In this document: in pieces, positions 8,505 through 17,718 of the stretch
How positions within the stretch are numbered: the first letter of the stretch is position 1
Layout: every line of letters starts with the position of its first letter
Origin: JAGVLN01 sp964515755
GTDB taxonomy: Bacteria > Pseudomonadota > Alphaproteobacteria > Rickettsiales > JABSSG01
NCBI GenBank assembly: GCA_964515755.1
Contig: CAZEVK010000003.1
Span: forward strand, 23,010 to 87,009
DNA: 64,000 bases
Direction of reading: 5' to 3'
Program-made: the position numbers and the translations under genes
Notes under the pieces: model-generated
What the model was told of the DNA's origin: nothing
Databases searched by the model: none
What the model saw: only the letters and a program-made list of their open reading frames with translations

Positions 8505-9362
8505 TCATATCTTAATCCTTTTATTTCTTTCTAATACTCTTAAATTAGCATCTTTAATAAAGGTAGATATATCATCCAGAGCCTCTTTCCCTTGTGGTAA
8601 AATTCCTGAAAAATTTAAAAACCCATGTAACGTTTTCTTGTAACATTTTAATTTTACTTTTACGCCTATTTCTTGCATTTCTGATGCATATTTTGATATA
8701 GTAGGAACTAATATGTCTGCCTCTGCCATTAATAAAAACATTTCTTTAACATATTGTTTTGGTGAAGAGATAAGGCTTGCTTGCTCTTTCATTGGCAGAT
8801 ATTGTTTTAAACAATACTCAAGCACTAAATAACTGCATTTCTCCAACCATTGATTTTTAAGCTTAGATTTTGTCGTAATACATTTAATAACGTCCGTTAC
8901 AGGATAAATTAGGATTGTATAATTAAATTTAAACTTAATATTTGCTGTAATGTGAGTAACAATATTACCGCCAGCACTATCTCCCATTAATCCTATCCTT
9001 TTTATATCTCCTCCTAGCTTTTTTATGTTATCTATAATCCAAGAACAAGCTTTACATGAATCCTCTATTGCTGTTGGAAATTTATACTCTGGAGCTTTCT
9101 TATATTCTACTGCGATTATTAGACACTTACTAACATAACTCAGATGTCTTAGGATTCTGTCATAAGCTCTTATGCTTCCTATTATCCATCCTCCTCCATG
9201 ATAAAAAATTAACACAGGCAAAGATTGGTCTTTGTTAGGTTTATATATTTTGAGTTTTGTTCCTTCTAAGTCATGTATTTCTTCTACATGTAAAATTATT
9301 TTTTTGGGTCCAATAAAACTACTGGAATAATCAAAAAGCCAGCGAAAAAATTTAATTAACAT
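8505..9362 (-). CDS. Alpha/beta hydrolase, hormone-sensitive-lipase type esterase
   Basis: A 285-residue esterase of the HSL (type IV, alpha/beta hydrolase fold-3) family. The oxyanion motif HGGGW is near residue 55, the nucleophile elbow GDSAGGN near 130, the acid in AEADILVP near 215, and the catalytic His in LHGFLNF near 245. No signal peptide is evident; the N-terminus is hydrophobic and aromatic, so it may associate with membrane. Such enzymes hydrolyse short-chain esters. It stands alone in a sparse region next to decayed sequence, which suggests accessory content. The natural substrate is unknown. Confidence 0.87.
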   Translation of the reverse strand: MLIKFFRWLFDYSSSFIGPKKIILHVEEIHDLEGTKLKIYKPNKDQSLPVLIFYHGGGWIIGSIRAYDRILRHLSYVSKCLIIAVEYKKAPEYKFPTAIEDSCKACSWIIDNIKKLGGDIKRIGLMGDSAGGNIVTHITANIKFKFNYTILIYPVTDVIKCITTKSKLKNQWLEKCSYLVLEYCLKQYLPMKEQASLISSPKQYVKEMFLLMAEADILVPTISKYASEMQEIGVKVKLKCYKKTLHGFLNFSGILPQGKEALDDISTFIKDANLRVLERNKRIKI

Positions 9363-9391
9363 AATTTTCTAATTTTTAGATATCTTTTGAA

Positions 9392-9622
9392 TTAAGCTGT
9401 TAATATTTTTTCATAAGAAGTTAAAGAGTAACAAACAGGTAAAGAAATTATTCCTATTATTACGATTATTATAAACATGCTTTTATTAAATACAAATGCA
9501 GTGAAAAGTATTATAAATGTTGAAATTATATTTCTATAGAACTTTACCTCTACCGTTTTAAAAACTAATAAGGTTTTACTGTTTGTATTTTTTAGGATAT
9601 TTGATAGCTTACGGAAATTATG
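9392..9622 (-). pseudogene. Possible C-terminal remnant of a membrane protein gene
   Basis: An open frame of about 76 codons with no start near its 5' end. It would encode a short charged stretch (NILKNTNSKTLLVFKTVE) followed by two hydrophobic helices. A frame this long without stops is uncommon in such AT-rich DNA, and it adjoins a clearly decayed gene, so it may be the tail of a lost transporter or transferase. Chance is a serious alternative; I do not recognise a family. Confidence 0.2.
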
Positions 9623-10413
9623 TTAGAAATTGTAGATTTAGTAGGAAAATTTATCTCTAATCCTCCTTTTATTATTAGTATCTTAACACTAGGCTATTTT
9701 AGGTTGCAGCCGCAATAAATTTGCACATATAATAATAGCGGTATTATTCGCTACTATACTTGCAAGTTTACTAAAATCTATTTTTAAATTACCTCTTCCG
9801 CCAGGTCATAATGAAGGATGGTCTTTTCCTAGCGGACATACTATTGCTAGTTTAGTACTTTGGTTTTCCATTGCTATTGAATATCGCAGTAAAATTTTTT
9901 CATTAACTAGGAATAATAGCTTGCACAGCTACTATATTTGCCCTGATATACTATAACTATCATTTTCCGATAGATATTGTTGGAGGTATAGTAATTAGCA
10001 TTATATGGCTAAACATCTTCCAGTTCATTATAAAGAAATGGAGAAATAGGAATGAGTATGAAATTGCTATTTTATTGGGCGTAATAGGATTTTTTGCTAA
10101 TTATTATAATTGTAGTCCCTTTAATTGGAAGTATAATTTATGGGCTGCTGATGCAATGTTATTTGGCTTTGGCTTAGGATGGAGCATTATATCGCCCAAT
10201 AAAATAAATATAAATAATAATAAAATATTTAAGTCCTTAAGAATAGTAATTGGACTGACAGGATTATTAATAATTTATTTCATCTTTGAATATTTAAAAA
10301 TAAATACTTACGATAATATAGTGGCATTTTTTGAATTTTTCCTGCTTTCATTATGGATAAGCTTTTTCACTGAGCGAATTTTGAAATCTTTAAACAAAAT
10401 ATTTTGTGTTTAA
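9620..10413 (+). pseudogene. Frameshifted PAP2-superfamily membrane phosphatase
   Basis: Three consecutive frames join into one PAP2-like protein of about 265 residues. Segment one starts at the ATG at 9620 and stops after 32 codons. Segment two, shifted near 9712, encodes LPLPPGHNEGWSFPSGHT with an intact PSGH motif. Segment three, shifted near 9910, encodes YYNYHFPIDIVGG (H-x3-D) and four further hydrophobic helices to the stop at 10413. The K-x6-RP motif is degenerate and the Arg of the third motif is missing. Either two frameshifts inactivated it, or sequencing errors in homopolymer runs mimic decay. It is a different lineage from the PAP2 gene at 589-1275. Confidence 0.75.
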
Positions 10414-10475
10414 TTCTTTAAAAATCGAATATAAGAAAAAGTATGAAAAAACTTTATAGATTTTTTTAAAGAATT
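10412..10475. repeat. Long imperfect inverted repeat after the PAP2 pseudogene
   Basis: Positions 10412-10426 (AATTCTTTAAAAATC) are the inverse of 10459-10475 apart from two extra T bases, giving an arm of about 15 pairs around a 32-base loop. It sits at the pseudogene's end. It may be an old terminator or a mobile remnant. No function is shown. Confidence 0.4.
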
Positions 10476-10594
10476 AGGATGAAGAGCTTAATTTACTATA
10501 AATTAAAATTTATAATACTTCCTTAATTCAACTAATTGCTTAACTATAATTTTTAAAGTTAGGCTTCATTAACTTACAAATTAAAACGGTTACG

Positions 10595-12034
10595 ATGAAT
10601 TTAATAAATATTTTTAAAAAAACTAATAACAATCACATAATATTTTTATTATTGGTTTTAGGTACTACATTATGGTTTACGCCACAACCAGACGGATTGA
10701 CAATAGAAGCATGGCATTTGTTAATAGTTTTTTTTATAACTATACTTACAATAATGACAAATACGCTTGCCTTAGGAGTAATAACTCTTCTTAGTACAGC
10801 ATTTTGCATAACATTTCATCTTATACCCTTAGATCATGCATTAAGTGGATTTGGATCAAATATTGTATGGTTTGTAGTTTTTGCATTTTTTATTGCAAGA
10901 GGGCTTATTAAAACAGGACTAGGAAACAGAGTTGCATATTTTTTTATGTCTAAATTCGGTAAAAGTACTTTAGGTTTATCTTATGGTCTAGTCTTAACGG
11001 AGTTAATTTTAGCACCTGTTATTCCAAGTGCTAGTGCCAGAGGTGGTAGTATTATATTACCCATCATAGAATCTTTAACCAACAAATATGCAGAGCAATA
11101 TGGCAATCATCGTGAAAAGCATAAAAAACAAATTGGTGAATTTTTGACATTACTTTGTTTTCATACAAACGTTATTACAAGTGCTATGTTTTTAACTGCA
11201 ATGGCAGCAAATCCCATTACAGCAAAATTAGCACTATTAAAAGGTATAAGTATAAGCTGGAATGATTGGGCTATTGGAGCATTTGTACCAGGCTTGCTAT
11301 GCTTAATTATTTTTCCCATAATATTAAATATTATATGCAATCCAGGAATTTCTTATGGAGATACAGCACCCAAGCTTGCAAAAGAAGCATTGAAATCAAT
11401 GGGAAAGTTAACTTCAAAAGAAACTATAATGATTTTCACTTTTTTATTTCTACTCGTATTATGGAGTGCTGAAAAGTATTTACAAATTAATGCTACAACA
11501 ACGGCAATGATTGGGCTTGTTATATTGTTGATAGCTAAAGTTTTAACATGGAATGACATACTAAGTGAAAAAAGTGCGTGGGATACATTTATCTGGTTTG
11601 CAATTTTAATAATGCTTGCTGACTCATTAAACCTTATAGGTATTACAAGGTGGATGGACGTAAAGATGCATGATGCAATTGTTAGAATTGATAGCAAAAT
11701 TATAATTATTGTATTTTCTTGTATTTGCTTTTTCTACATACACTACGTATTTGCAAGTATAACAGCGCGTGTAACAGTTACATATACAACATTTTTGGTT
11801 ACGTTCTTAAATATAGGGTTGCCGCCATTACCATCAGCTTTAGGCCTGGGATATTTATCAGTATTATCGGCTGGCCTTACTCATTATGGAATTGGGTCTG
11901 CTCCTATATTTTTTGGTGCCGGATATAGCACTACATCCAGGTGGTGGAAAAAGTCGTTTATTATAGCTTCTACTAATTTATTTGTATGGAGCTTTTTTAG
12001 TTTAATATGGTGGAAAATTCTTGGCTGGTATTAA
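10595..12034 (+). CDS. DASS-family dicarboxylate (2-oxoglutarate/malate-type) translocator
   Basis: A 479-residue, roughly 12-span carrier of the divalent anion:sodium symporter family (SLC13/CitT). Its sequence follows the chloroplast 2-oxoglutarate/malate translocator (DiT1, SODiT1) and chlamydial homologues: FFIARGLIKTGLGNRVAY, FGKSTLGLSYGL, IPSASARGGSI and ITSAMFLTAMAANP are near-diagnostic of that branch. It would exchange or import C4/C5 dicarboxylates across the inner membrane, a plausible carbon source in a host cell. It lies alone in the accessory stretch. The substrate is inferred from family. Confidence 0.9.
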   Translation: MNLINIFKKTNNNHIIFLLLVLGTTLWFTPQPDGLTIEAWHLLIVFFITILTIMTNTLALGVITLLSTAFCITFHLIPLDHALSGFGSNIVWFVVFAFFIARGLIKTGLGNRVAYFFMSKFGKSTLGLSYGLVLTELILAPVIPSASARGGSIILPIIESLTNKYAEQYGNHREKHKKQIGEFLTLLCFHTNVITSAMFLTAMAANPITAKLALLKGISISWNDWAIGAFVPGLLCLIIFPIILNIICNPGISYGDTAPKLAKEALKSMGKLTSKETIMIFTFLFLLVLWSAEKYLQINATTTAMIGLVILLIAKVLTWNDILSEKSAWDTFIWFAILIMLADSLNLIGITRWMDVKMHDAIVRIDSKIIIIVFSCICFFYIHYVFASITARVTVTYTTFLVTFLNIGLPPLPSALGLGYLSVLSAGLTHYGIGSAPIFFGAGYSTTSRWWKKSFIIASTNLFVWSFFSLIWWKILGWY

Positions 12035-12073
12035 TATTAATAACTTTGATATTTTGAATTTTTTACGGAATAA

Positions 12074-12090
12074 ATAAACAAATTGTTTAT
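12074..12090. terminator. AT-only inverted repeat between convergent genes
   Basis: A perfect eight-base inverted repeat with one base between arms (ATAAACAA/TTGTTTAT), in the 125-base gap between the convergent translocator gene and lepA. With a T-rich stretch downstream it could weakly terminate transcription; the all-AT stem makes this tentative. Confidence 0.25.
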
Positions 12091-12159
12091 GCGCTTTTAT
12101 TAATTGCCTGGATACACTGTAGCTATAACTACACGATAATTGAATACTAATTTTTAATA

Positions 12160-13965
12160 TTATTTATCGCCAACTTTTAGAGCAGCAATAAATGCAGATT
12201 GAGGGATTTCAACATTTCCGAAAGAGCGCATTCTTTTTTTACCAGCTTTTTGTTTTTCTAATAATTTACGTTTACGAGAGATATCACCACCATAACATTT
12301 TGCAGTTACGTCTTTGCGTATAGCTTTTACACTTTCTCTAGCGATAATTTTACCGCCAATTGCTGCTTGAATAGCGACTTGAAATAAATGCTGAGGAATG
12401 AGATCTTTTAGGCGAGTGCATAACTCTCTACCTCGAGCCTCCGAACGTGCTCTATGAACGATTAATGACAGAGCATCAACTGGTTGAGAGTTTACCAAAA
12501 TTGTGACCTTAACTAAATCTCCTCTTTCATAACTGTCCATGTGCCAATCAAAACTAGCATACCCACGTGAGCAAGATTTTAACTTGTCATAGAAATCAAA
12601 TACTACTTCATTAAGAGGAAGTTTATATGTCAACATTGCACGTGCTCCTACATAAGTAAGATCAACTTGGATACCTCTTTTTTCTGTACATAATGACAGT
12701 ACCACTCCTAAATACTCATCTGGTACCAATATTGTTGCTTTAATCCAAGGTTCTTCAATAAAATCAATTTTTATTGGGTCAGGCATATCATTTGGATTAT
12801 GAACTTCTAAAATCTTATCAGAGTTTTTGATATAAATTTTATAAATTACACTAGGCGCGGTAGTTACTAAGTCTAAATTAAATTCTCGATCAAGGCGTTC
12901 TTGAACGATTTCTAAATGTAATAAACCAAGAAATCCACAACGAAAACCAAAACCAAGAGCACTAGAACTTTCTAGTTCATATTCAAAACTTGAGTCGTTT
13001 AGTCTTAGCTTGGATAAAGATTCACGTAATTTTTCAAATTCTGAGGAATCAGCTGGATATAATCCACAGAATACTACAGGAAGATTTGGTTGAAATCCTG
13101 GTAAGATTTTAGGTTTTAAATTAGTTTGTTCGATGATGGTATCTCCTACTTTACAATCTACGACTTGTTTGATTGAAGCAGTAAAGAAACCAACTTCTCC
13201 AGCTTTTAATGAATCAACAGATGTTTTTTTAGGAGTAAATATACCAACACTATCAACTGAATAACAGGCATCTGTTGCAACCATTTTTATCTGAGATGCT
13301 TTCTTTAACTCACCGTCTATAATTCTAACCAGAATTACTACACCGAGATAGCTATCATACCAGCTATCTACTAGTAGTGCACATAAAGGCGATGCTACAT
13401 CTCCTTTTGGAGCAGGGAGTTTTGTCACTATTGCTTCTAAAACAGCCTTGATCCCAAGACCGCTTTTAGCGGAAATAGGTATAGCATCACTTGCATCAAT
13501 ACCTATTACGTCTTCAATTTGTTTTTTGACTCTATCTGATTCGGCTGCCGGCAAATCAATTTTATTAAGTACTGGCACAATTTCATGATTATTATCGATA
13601 GCTTTATATACATTAGCTAAAGTTTGGGCTTCAACTCCTTGGCTTGCGTCAACTACGAGTAAAGAGCCTTCACATGCAGCAAGAGATCTACTTACTTCAT
13701 AAGAGAAATCGACATGGCCTGGAGTATCTATAAGATTTAAAATATAGGTTTTTTTATCATCTGCCTTATATTTTAATCTTACTGTTTGGGCTTTAATAGT
13801 GATGCCGCGTTCTTTCTCAATATCCATTGAATCAAGTACCTGAGAAGTCATTTCTCTAGATTCAAGACCACCGCAAAATTCAATTAAACGGTCAGCCAGG
13901 GTTGACTTTCCATGATCAATATGTGCTATGATAGCAAAGTTACGAATTAAAGATAAGCTGTACAT
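12160..13965 (-). CDS. lepA: Elongation factor 4 (LepA) GTPase
   Basis: A ribosome-associated translational GTPase. G1 is AHIDHGKST (about residue 14), G3 DTPGH, G4 NKID; the protein ends with the EF4-specific C-terminal domain containing AKCYGGDISRKRKLLEKQK and GKKRMRSFG. The 601-residue length is standard. It is divergent from prfB with 86 bases between the start codons, so the promoters share that space. Confidence 0.98.
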   Translation of the reverse strand: MYSLSLIRNFAIIAHIDHGKSTLADRLIEFCGGLESREMTSQVLDSMDIEKERGITIKAQTVRLKYKADDKKTYILNLIDTPGHVDFSYEVSRSLAACEGSLLVVDASQGVEAQTLANVYKAIDNNHEIVPVLNKIDLPAAESDRVKKQIEDVIGIDASDAIPISAKSGLGIKAVLEAIVTKLPAPKGDVASPLCALLVDSWYDSYLGVVILVRIIDGELKKASQIKMVATDACYSVDSVGIFTPKKTSVDSLKAGEVGFFTASIKQVVDCKVGDTIIEQTNLKPKILPGFQPNLPVVFCGLYPADSSEFEKLRESLSKLRLNDSSFEYELESSSALGFGFRCGFLGLLHLEIVQERLDREFNLDLVTTAPSVIYKIYIKNSDKILEVHNPNDMPDPIKIDFIEEPWIKATILVPDEYLGVVLSLCTEKRGIQVDLTYVGARAMLTYKLPLNEVVFDFYDKLKSCSRGYASFDWHMDSYERGDLVKVTILVNSQPVDALSLIVHRARSEARGRELCTRLKDLIPQHLFQVAIQAAIGGKIIARESVKAIRKDVTAKCYGGDISRKRKLLEKQKAGKKRMRSFGNVEIPQSAFIAALKVGDK

Positions 13966-14051
13966 ATATTAAAAATTATTTTACAAATACTACAAATAAA
14001 AATCTATTATACTGAAAACTTTTAATAATAAAACCTGTAATCATCATTAAG

Positions 14052-15147
14052 ATGCGTAATGAAACCGAAAATGTTGTAAAAAGAATAGAGCAGTCTCTTG
14101 TATTGCTCAGGAGGTCACTTTGACCTTGAAGAATTGTCTCATGAATTATCAAAATTAAAGATTGAAGCAGCAAATCCTAATATTTGGAGTGACAATAATA
14201 AAGCTAGAAGCTTGCTTAAAAGGCAAACTTTTGTTCAAAACTTGCTAGATTCATTTTACAATTTAGAAAATAATTTTAAAGATACGATTGAGCTTATTAA
14301 TTTAGCAGAATCAGATGATGATAGAATTTTGCTTAATGAATCAGAAGCTAATTTAAACAATATAGAACGTGAGGCAAAGAGCTTTGAAATAGAATGCTTG
14401 TTTTCTGGTGAAGCTGATGGTAATAACTGTTTTTTAGAAATTCATGCTGGGGCAGGTGGTACAGAAAGTCATGATTGGGCATTAATTTTGCTTAGAATGT
14501 ATATAAGGTTTTGTGAACGTCATAATTTTAAGTTTGAAATTGTAGATGAGCTTGATGGAGAGGATGCAGGAATTAAGTCTTCTACTATTAAAGTAGAAGG
14601 CAAAAACGTTTATGGTTGGTTAAAAACTGAAAGTGGTGTTCATAGATTAGTGAGAATCTCACCTTTTAATGCTGCCGGAAAAAGGCAAACTAGTTTTGCT
14701 AGCGTTTGGGTATATCCAATTGTTGATGATTCTATTAAGGTTGAAATTAATGATAAGGATTTGAGAATAGATACTTATAGGGCTTCTGGGGCAGGTGGAC
14801 AACATATTAATAAAACTGATAGTGCAGTGAGAATTACTCATATACCAACTAATATTGTAGTGCAATGTCAAAGTAGTAGATCACAACATCGTAATCGTGC
14901 AGATGCATTTTCTATGTTAAGATCTAAGTTATATGAGTTAGAGTTAAAAAATAGAGAAGACAAAATCAAAGCTCAAAATGCTAAAAAGACTGATAATTCA
15001 TGGGGTAATCAGATTAGATCATATGTGTTACAGCCGTATCAGATGGTAAAAGACCATAGATCTAATTATGAGACTAGTGCTACAAATGATATTTTAGACG
15101 GAGAATTAGATGATATGATTTCAAATAGTTTAGCTCATTTATCTTAA
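14052..15147 (+). CDS. prfB: Peptide chain release factor 2 (programmed +1 frameshift)
   Basis: RF2 terminates translation at UGA and UAA. The gene is in two frames: ATG at 14052, 23 codons to CTT at 14118-14120, an in-frame TGA at 14121-14123, then the +1 frame from GAC at 14122 to 15147. The slippery CTT-TGA-C and an internal Shine-Dalgarno AGGAGG (14109-14114) three bases before CTT are the classic autoregulatory signal: when RF2 is scarce the ribosome slips and makes more. The product has SPF for stop-codon recognition and GAGGQHINKTDSAVR with the catalytic GGQ. An ATG-less reading starting in the second frame would lose the N-terminus. Confidence 0.97.
14109..14124 (+). promoter_or_regulatory. 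prfB recoding site (internal SD plus CTT-TGA-C)
   Basis: AGGAGG, a three-base spacer, CTT, then TGA followed by C. This is the standard bacterial RF2 +1 frameshift cassette, and the reading frame downstream agrees with it. Confidence 0.95.
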
Positions 15148-15167
15148 ATATTTTAGTTTGGTAAATT

Positions 15168-16085
15168 ATGACATATCAGAAATTACAAAATGGTGACATT
15201 GTAGACATAATAGCTCCATCTTCTTCTAGAGATGTAGATTTAAAAGCTGTTGAAAACATAGCTCGAGGTTTTGATCTTATCCCACGTATACAAGATAATA
15301 TTATTGCGCGAGGAGCTGATTTTTTTTCTGCAAATACTGATGAGATTAGGTTTGAGCAATTAAAGCAAGCGATATATACGAAAGATTCAAAGGTAATTTG
15401 GTCTTTTAGAGGTGGTTATGGTGCGACGCGCTTAATACCTAAATTACTTAATTTACCACTACCAATATATCCTAAAATTCTTATTGGTTACAGTGACATT
15501 ACAGCTTTACATATTTTATGTACTCAAAGGTATGGTTGGTCAACTCTACATGGTAGAACTCTTAGTGAGTTTGTTGCACGTGATACTAATAAAGCTGAAA
15601 TTATTGCAATGAAAGAAGTTTTATTTGGTCAAAGTAAAGTGGTGTTTAATAACTTAAAATCATTAAATAAAATTGCTTTAATTGATAAAGAAATAAAATC
15701 TGAAGTTATTGGTGGAAATCTTGCGCTTATCCAAACCAGTCTTGGAACTTCATGGCAATTTAATGCTGACCATAAAATTATCTTATTAGAAGATGTTGAT
15801 GAAAGAGGCTATAGTATTGATAGGATGTTAACTCATCTTACTCAGGCAGGTATATTTGATAAAGCATTAGCAGTGATTATTGGAGATATTATGTGCAACC
15901 CTGAGAAAGATGGCACAATGTTGTGTGACCAGGCTATTGCTAGATTTGCAAATTCTTTAAATACTCCAGTTTTATCATGTCCGCGAATTGGGCATGGTAA
16001 GTATAACTGGCCTGTTCCTTTTAATATGGCTGCATTATTGACTTTAGGCAAATTACCAACTTTAACAATAGATACGTTTAGATAA
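15168..16085 (+). CDS. ldcA: LD-carboxypeptidase (murein tetrapeptide carboxypeptidase, S66)
   Basis: A cytoplasmic serine peptidase that removes the terminal D-Ala from recycled muropeptides. The 305-residue protein has the S66 features: an N-terminal strand IVDIIAPSS, WSFRGGYGATRL near residue 85, and GYSDITALH near 110, where Ser is the nucleophile; the later Glu and His of the triad fall in LLEDVDERGYSIDR and CPRIGHG. It begins 20 bases after prfB and abuts hemC with no gap. It implies that the organism recycles peptidoglycan. Confidence 0.88.
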   Translation: MTYQKLQNGDIVDIIAPSSSRDVDLKAVENIARGFDLIPRIQDNIIARGADFFSANTDEIRFEQLKQAIYTKDSKVIWSFRGGYGATRLIPKLLNLPLPIYPKILIGYSDITALHILCTQRYGWSTLHGRTLSEFVARDTNKAEIIAMKEVLFGQSKVVFNNLKSLNKIALIDKEIKSEVIGGNLALIQTSLGTSWQFNADHKIILLEDVDERGYSIDRMLTHLTQAGIFDKALAVIIGDIMCNPEKDGTMLCDQAIARFANSLNTPVLSCPRIGHGKYNWPVPFNMAALLTLGKLPTLTIDTFR

Positions 16086-16985
16086 ATGCAAATAAAAATT
16101 GGTACCAGAGTAAGTAAACTTGCCTTAATTCAAGCAGAAGAAGTAAGACAAGCATTACTTGTTTCACATGTTAATTTGAATCCTGAAGAACTTGTTTTAG
16201 TTCCGATTAAAACCACAGGTGATAAAATATTAAATAAAAATTTATACGATGTTGGTGGTAAAGGTCTATTTATTAAAGAAATTGAAGAAGCATTGCTGGA
16301 TAAATCTATTGATATTGCTGTTCATTCAATGAAAGACATGCCGGCGTTTCTACCTGAGCAGCTTGTTGTAAATTGTATATTAGAACGTGAAGATCCTCGG
16401 GATGCGTTTTTATCATTTAGTGGCGGTGATATTGCCAGTTTGTCAAAAGGGGCTTCTGTAGGAACTTGCGCACCTAGACGTGTAGCGCAGTTTTTACATT
16501 TAAGACCAGATGTTCAAATTGTTACTATACGTGGAAATGTTGATACAAGAATAGAAAAACTAGAACAGCATTTAGTCGATGCAACTATTTTGGCTGTGGC
16601 TGGCTTAAAGCGTTGTCAAATTCCTTCGGAAAAGTACACTATTATTAGTGAGGATGATATGTTGCCAGCAATAGCACAAGGAGCAATTGGGGTTGAATGC
16701 AGAAAAACTGATGACAAAATATTAAGCTTATTAAGTAAAATTAATCATCAAACTTCATTTGCTGCTATTACTGCAGAACGTGGGTTTTTGGAAGGATTAA
16801 ATGCTAGTTGTAAAACCCCTATTGCTGCTTATGCTACTATTAGTGGCGACCAGTTATATTTAAGGTGCTTAGTTTCTTCTCTTGACGGTAAGAAAATTAC
16901 TAAGACAGAGAGATTAGGTAAAATAAAAGATGGTTATGATCTTGGGTTAGATGCTGCCACACAACTTAAAAATTTATTATATTAA
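16086..16985 (+). CDS. hemC: Hydroxymethylbilane synthase (porphobilinogen deaminase)
   Basis: Polymerises four porphobilinogens to hydroxymethylbilane in haem synthesis. Visible motifs are GTRVSKLALIQA at the N-terminus, VHSMKDMP near residue 80, TCAPRRVAQ near 130, IRGNVDTR near 148, and the cofactor Cys in LNASCKTPIAAYA near 243. The length of 299 residues is normal. The ATG directly follows the ldcA stop, and hemD begins one base after its own stop, so ldcA-hemC-hemD are probably one transcript. Confidence 0.97.
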   Translation: MQIKIGTRVSKLALIQAEEVRQALLVSHVNLNPEELVLVPIKTTGDKILNKNLYDVGGKGLFIKEIEEALLDKSIDIAVHSMKDMPAFLPEQLVVNCILEREDPRDAFLSFSGGDIASLSKGASVGTCAPRRVAQFLHLRPDVQIVTIRGNVDTRIEKLEQHLVDATILAVAGLKRCQIPSEKYTIISEDDMLPAIAQGAIGVECRKTDDKILSLLSKINHQTSFAAITAERGFLEGLNASCKTPIAAYATISGDQLYLRCLVSSLDGKKITKTERLGKIKDGYDLGLDAATQLKNLLY

Positions 16986-16986
16986 T

Positions 16987-17718
16987 ATGACTGTTTTACT
17001 AACTCGTACTGTTAAAGATAGTGAGAATCTTGCTAAACAACTTGAGAGTTTTGGTATCGGTACCTATATTGAGCCAATGTTTAATGTAGAATATTTAGAT
17101 TATGATTTAAACTCTGTTGAGTTATTTTCAAGTCAGGCTGTGCTTTTTACTAGTAAGAATGCAATTAATGCGATTAGAAATAATATTCAAAATTTTATTC
17201 ATTTAAAATGTTTTGTTATTGGTAATGCAACAGCAAAAGTAGCTAAAAAACTTAAGTTTAATAATATTTATGTTGCTAATAATGATGCTAAATCTTTAGC
17301 TAATCTAATTTTAAAAGAAATCATTATTAAAGATGGGAAGTTGCTTTATTTTTGTAGTGAATTGATTACTTTGGATTTTAAGAAAGAGTTAGAAAAGTAT
17401 GGATATAATGTACACAAATTTTGTGTATACAAAACTGTTCCAGCAAATGACTTTTCTAAGGAGCTTAAGAGTAAAATAATAAACAATAAAATTAAAATAA
17501 TTCTGCTATACTCATTTAACACAGCTGCGATATTTTTGGATTTAATAAAAAAAAATAATATGCTAAAATTTCTTTCTGATATTAATCTTATGGTTATTAG
17601 TAAAAAAGTAAAGCTATTAGCTGAAGTGAATAACTGGAAGTCTATATTAATATTTGATATTGACCAACCAAAGAAAATTGCAAAAAAGATTAGAAATTAT
17701 TATGAAGCCAGTAAATGA
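16987..17718 (+). CDS. hemD: Uroporphyrinogen-III synthase
   Basis: Cyclises hydroxymethylbilane with ring D inversion. The family is weakly conserved; here the support is the N-terminal VLLTRTVKDSENLAKQLE, the VLFTSKNAINAI segment near residue 50, and position directly after hemC and before a mitofilin gene and hemY. I start at the ATG at 16987; the open frame runs 12 codons further up into hemC. The product is 243 residues. The stop overlaps the next start by 17 bases. Confidence 0.87.
   Translation: MTVLLTRTVKDSENLAKQLESFGIGTYIEPMFNVEYLDYDLNSVELFSSQAVLFTSKNAINAIRNNIQNFIHLKCFVIGNATAKVAKKLKFNNIYVANNDAKSLANLILKEIIIKDGKLLYFCSELITLDFKKELEKYGYNVHKFCVYKTVPANDFSKELKSKIINNKIKIILLYSFNTAAIFLDLIKKNNMLKFLSDINLMVISKKVKLLAEVNNWKSILIFDIDQPKKIAKKIRNYYEASK

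Noticed and set aside
10075..10413. Separate 112-residue membrane protein
   Set aside because: It continues the upstream PAP2 reading without a start signal, so it is the last segment of the pseudogene.
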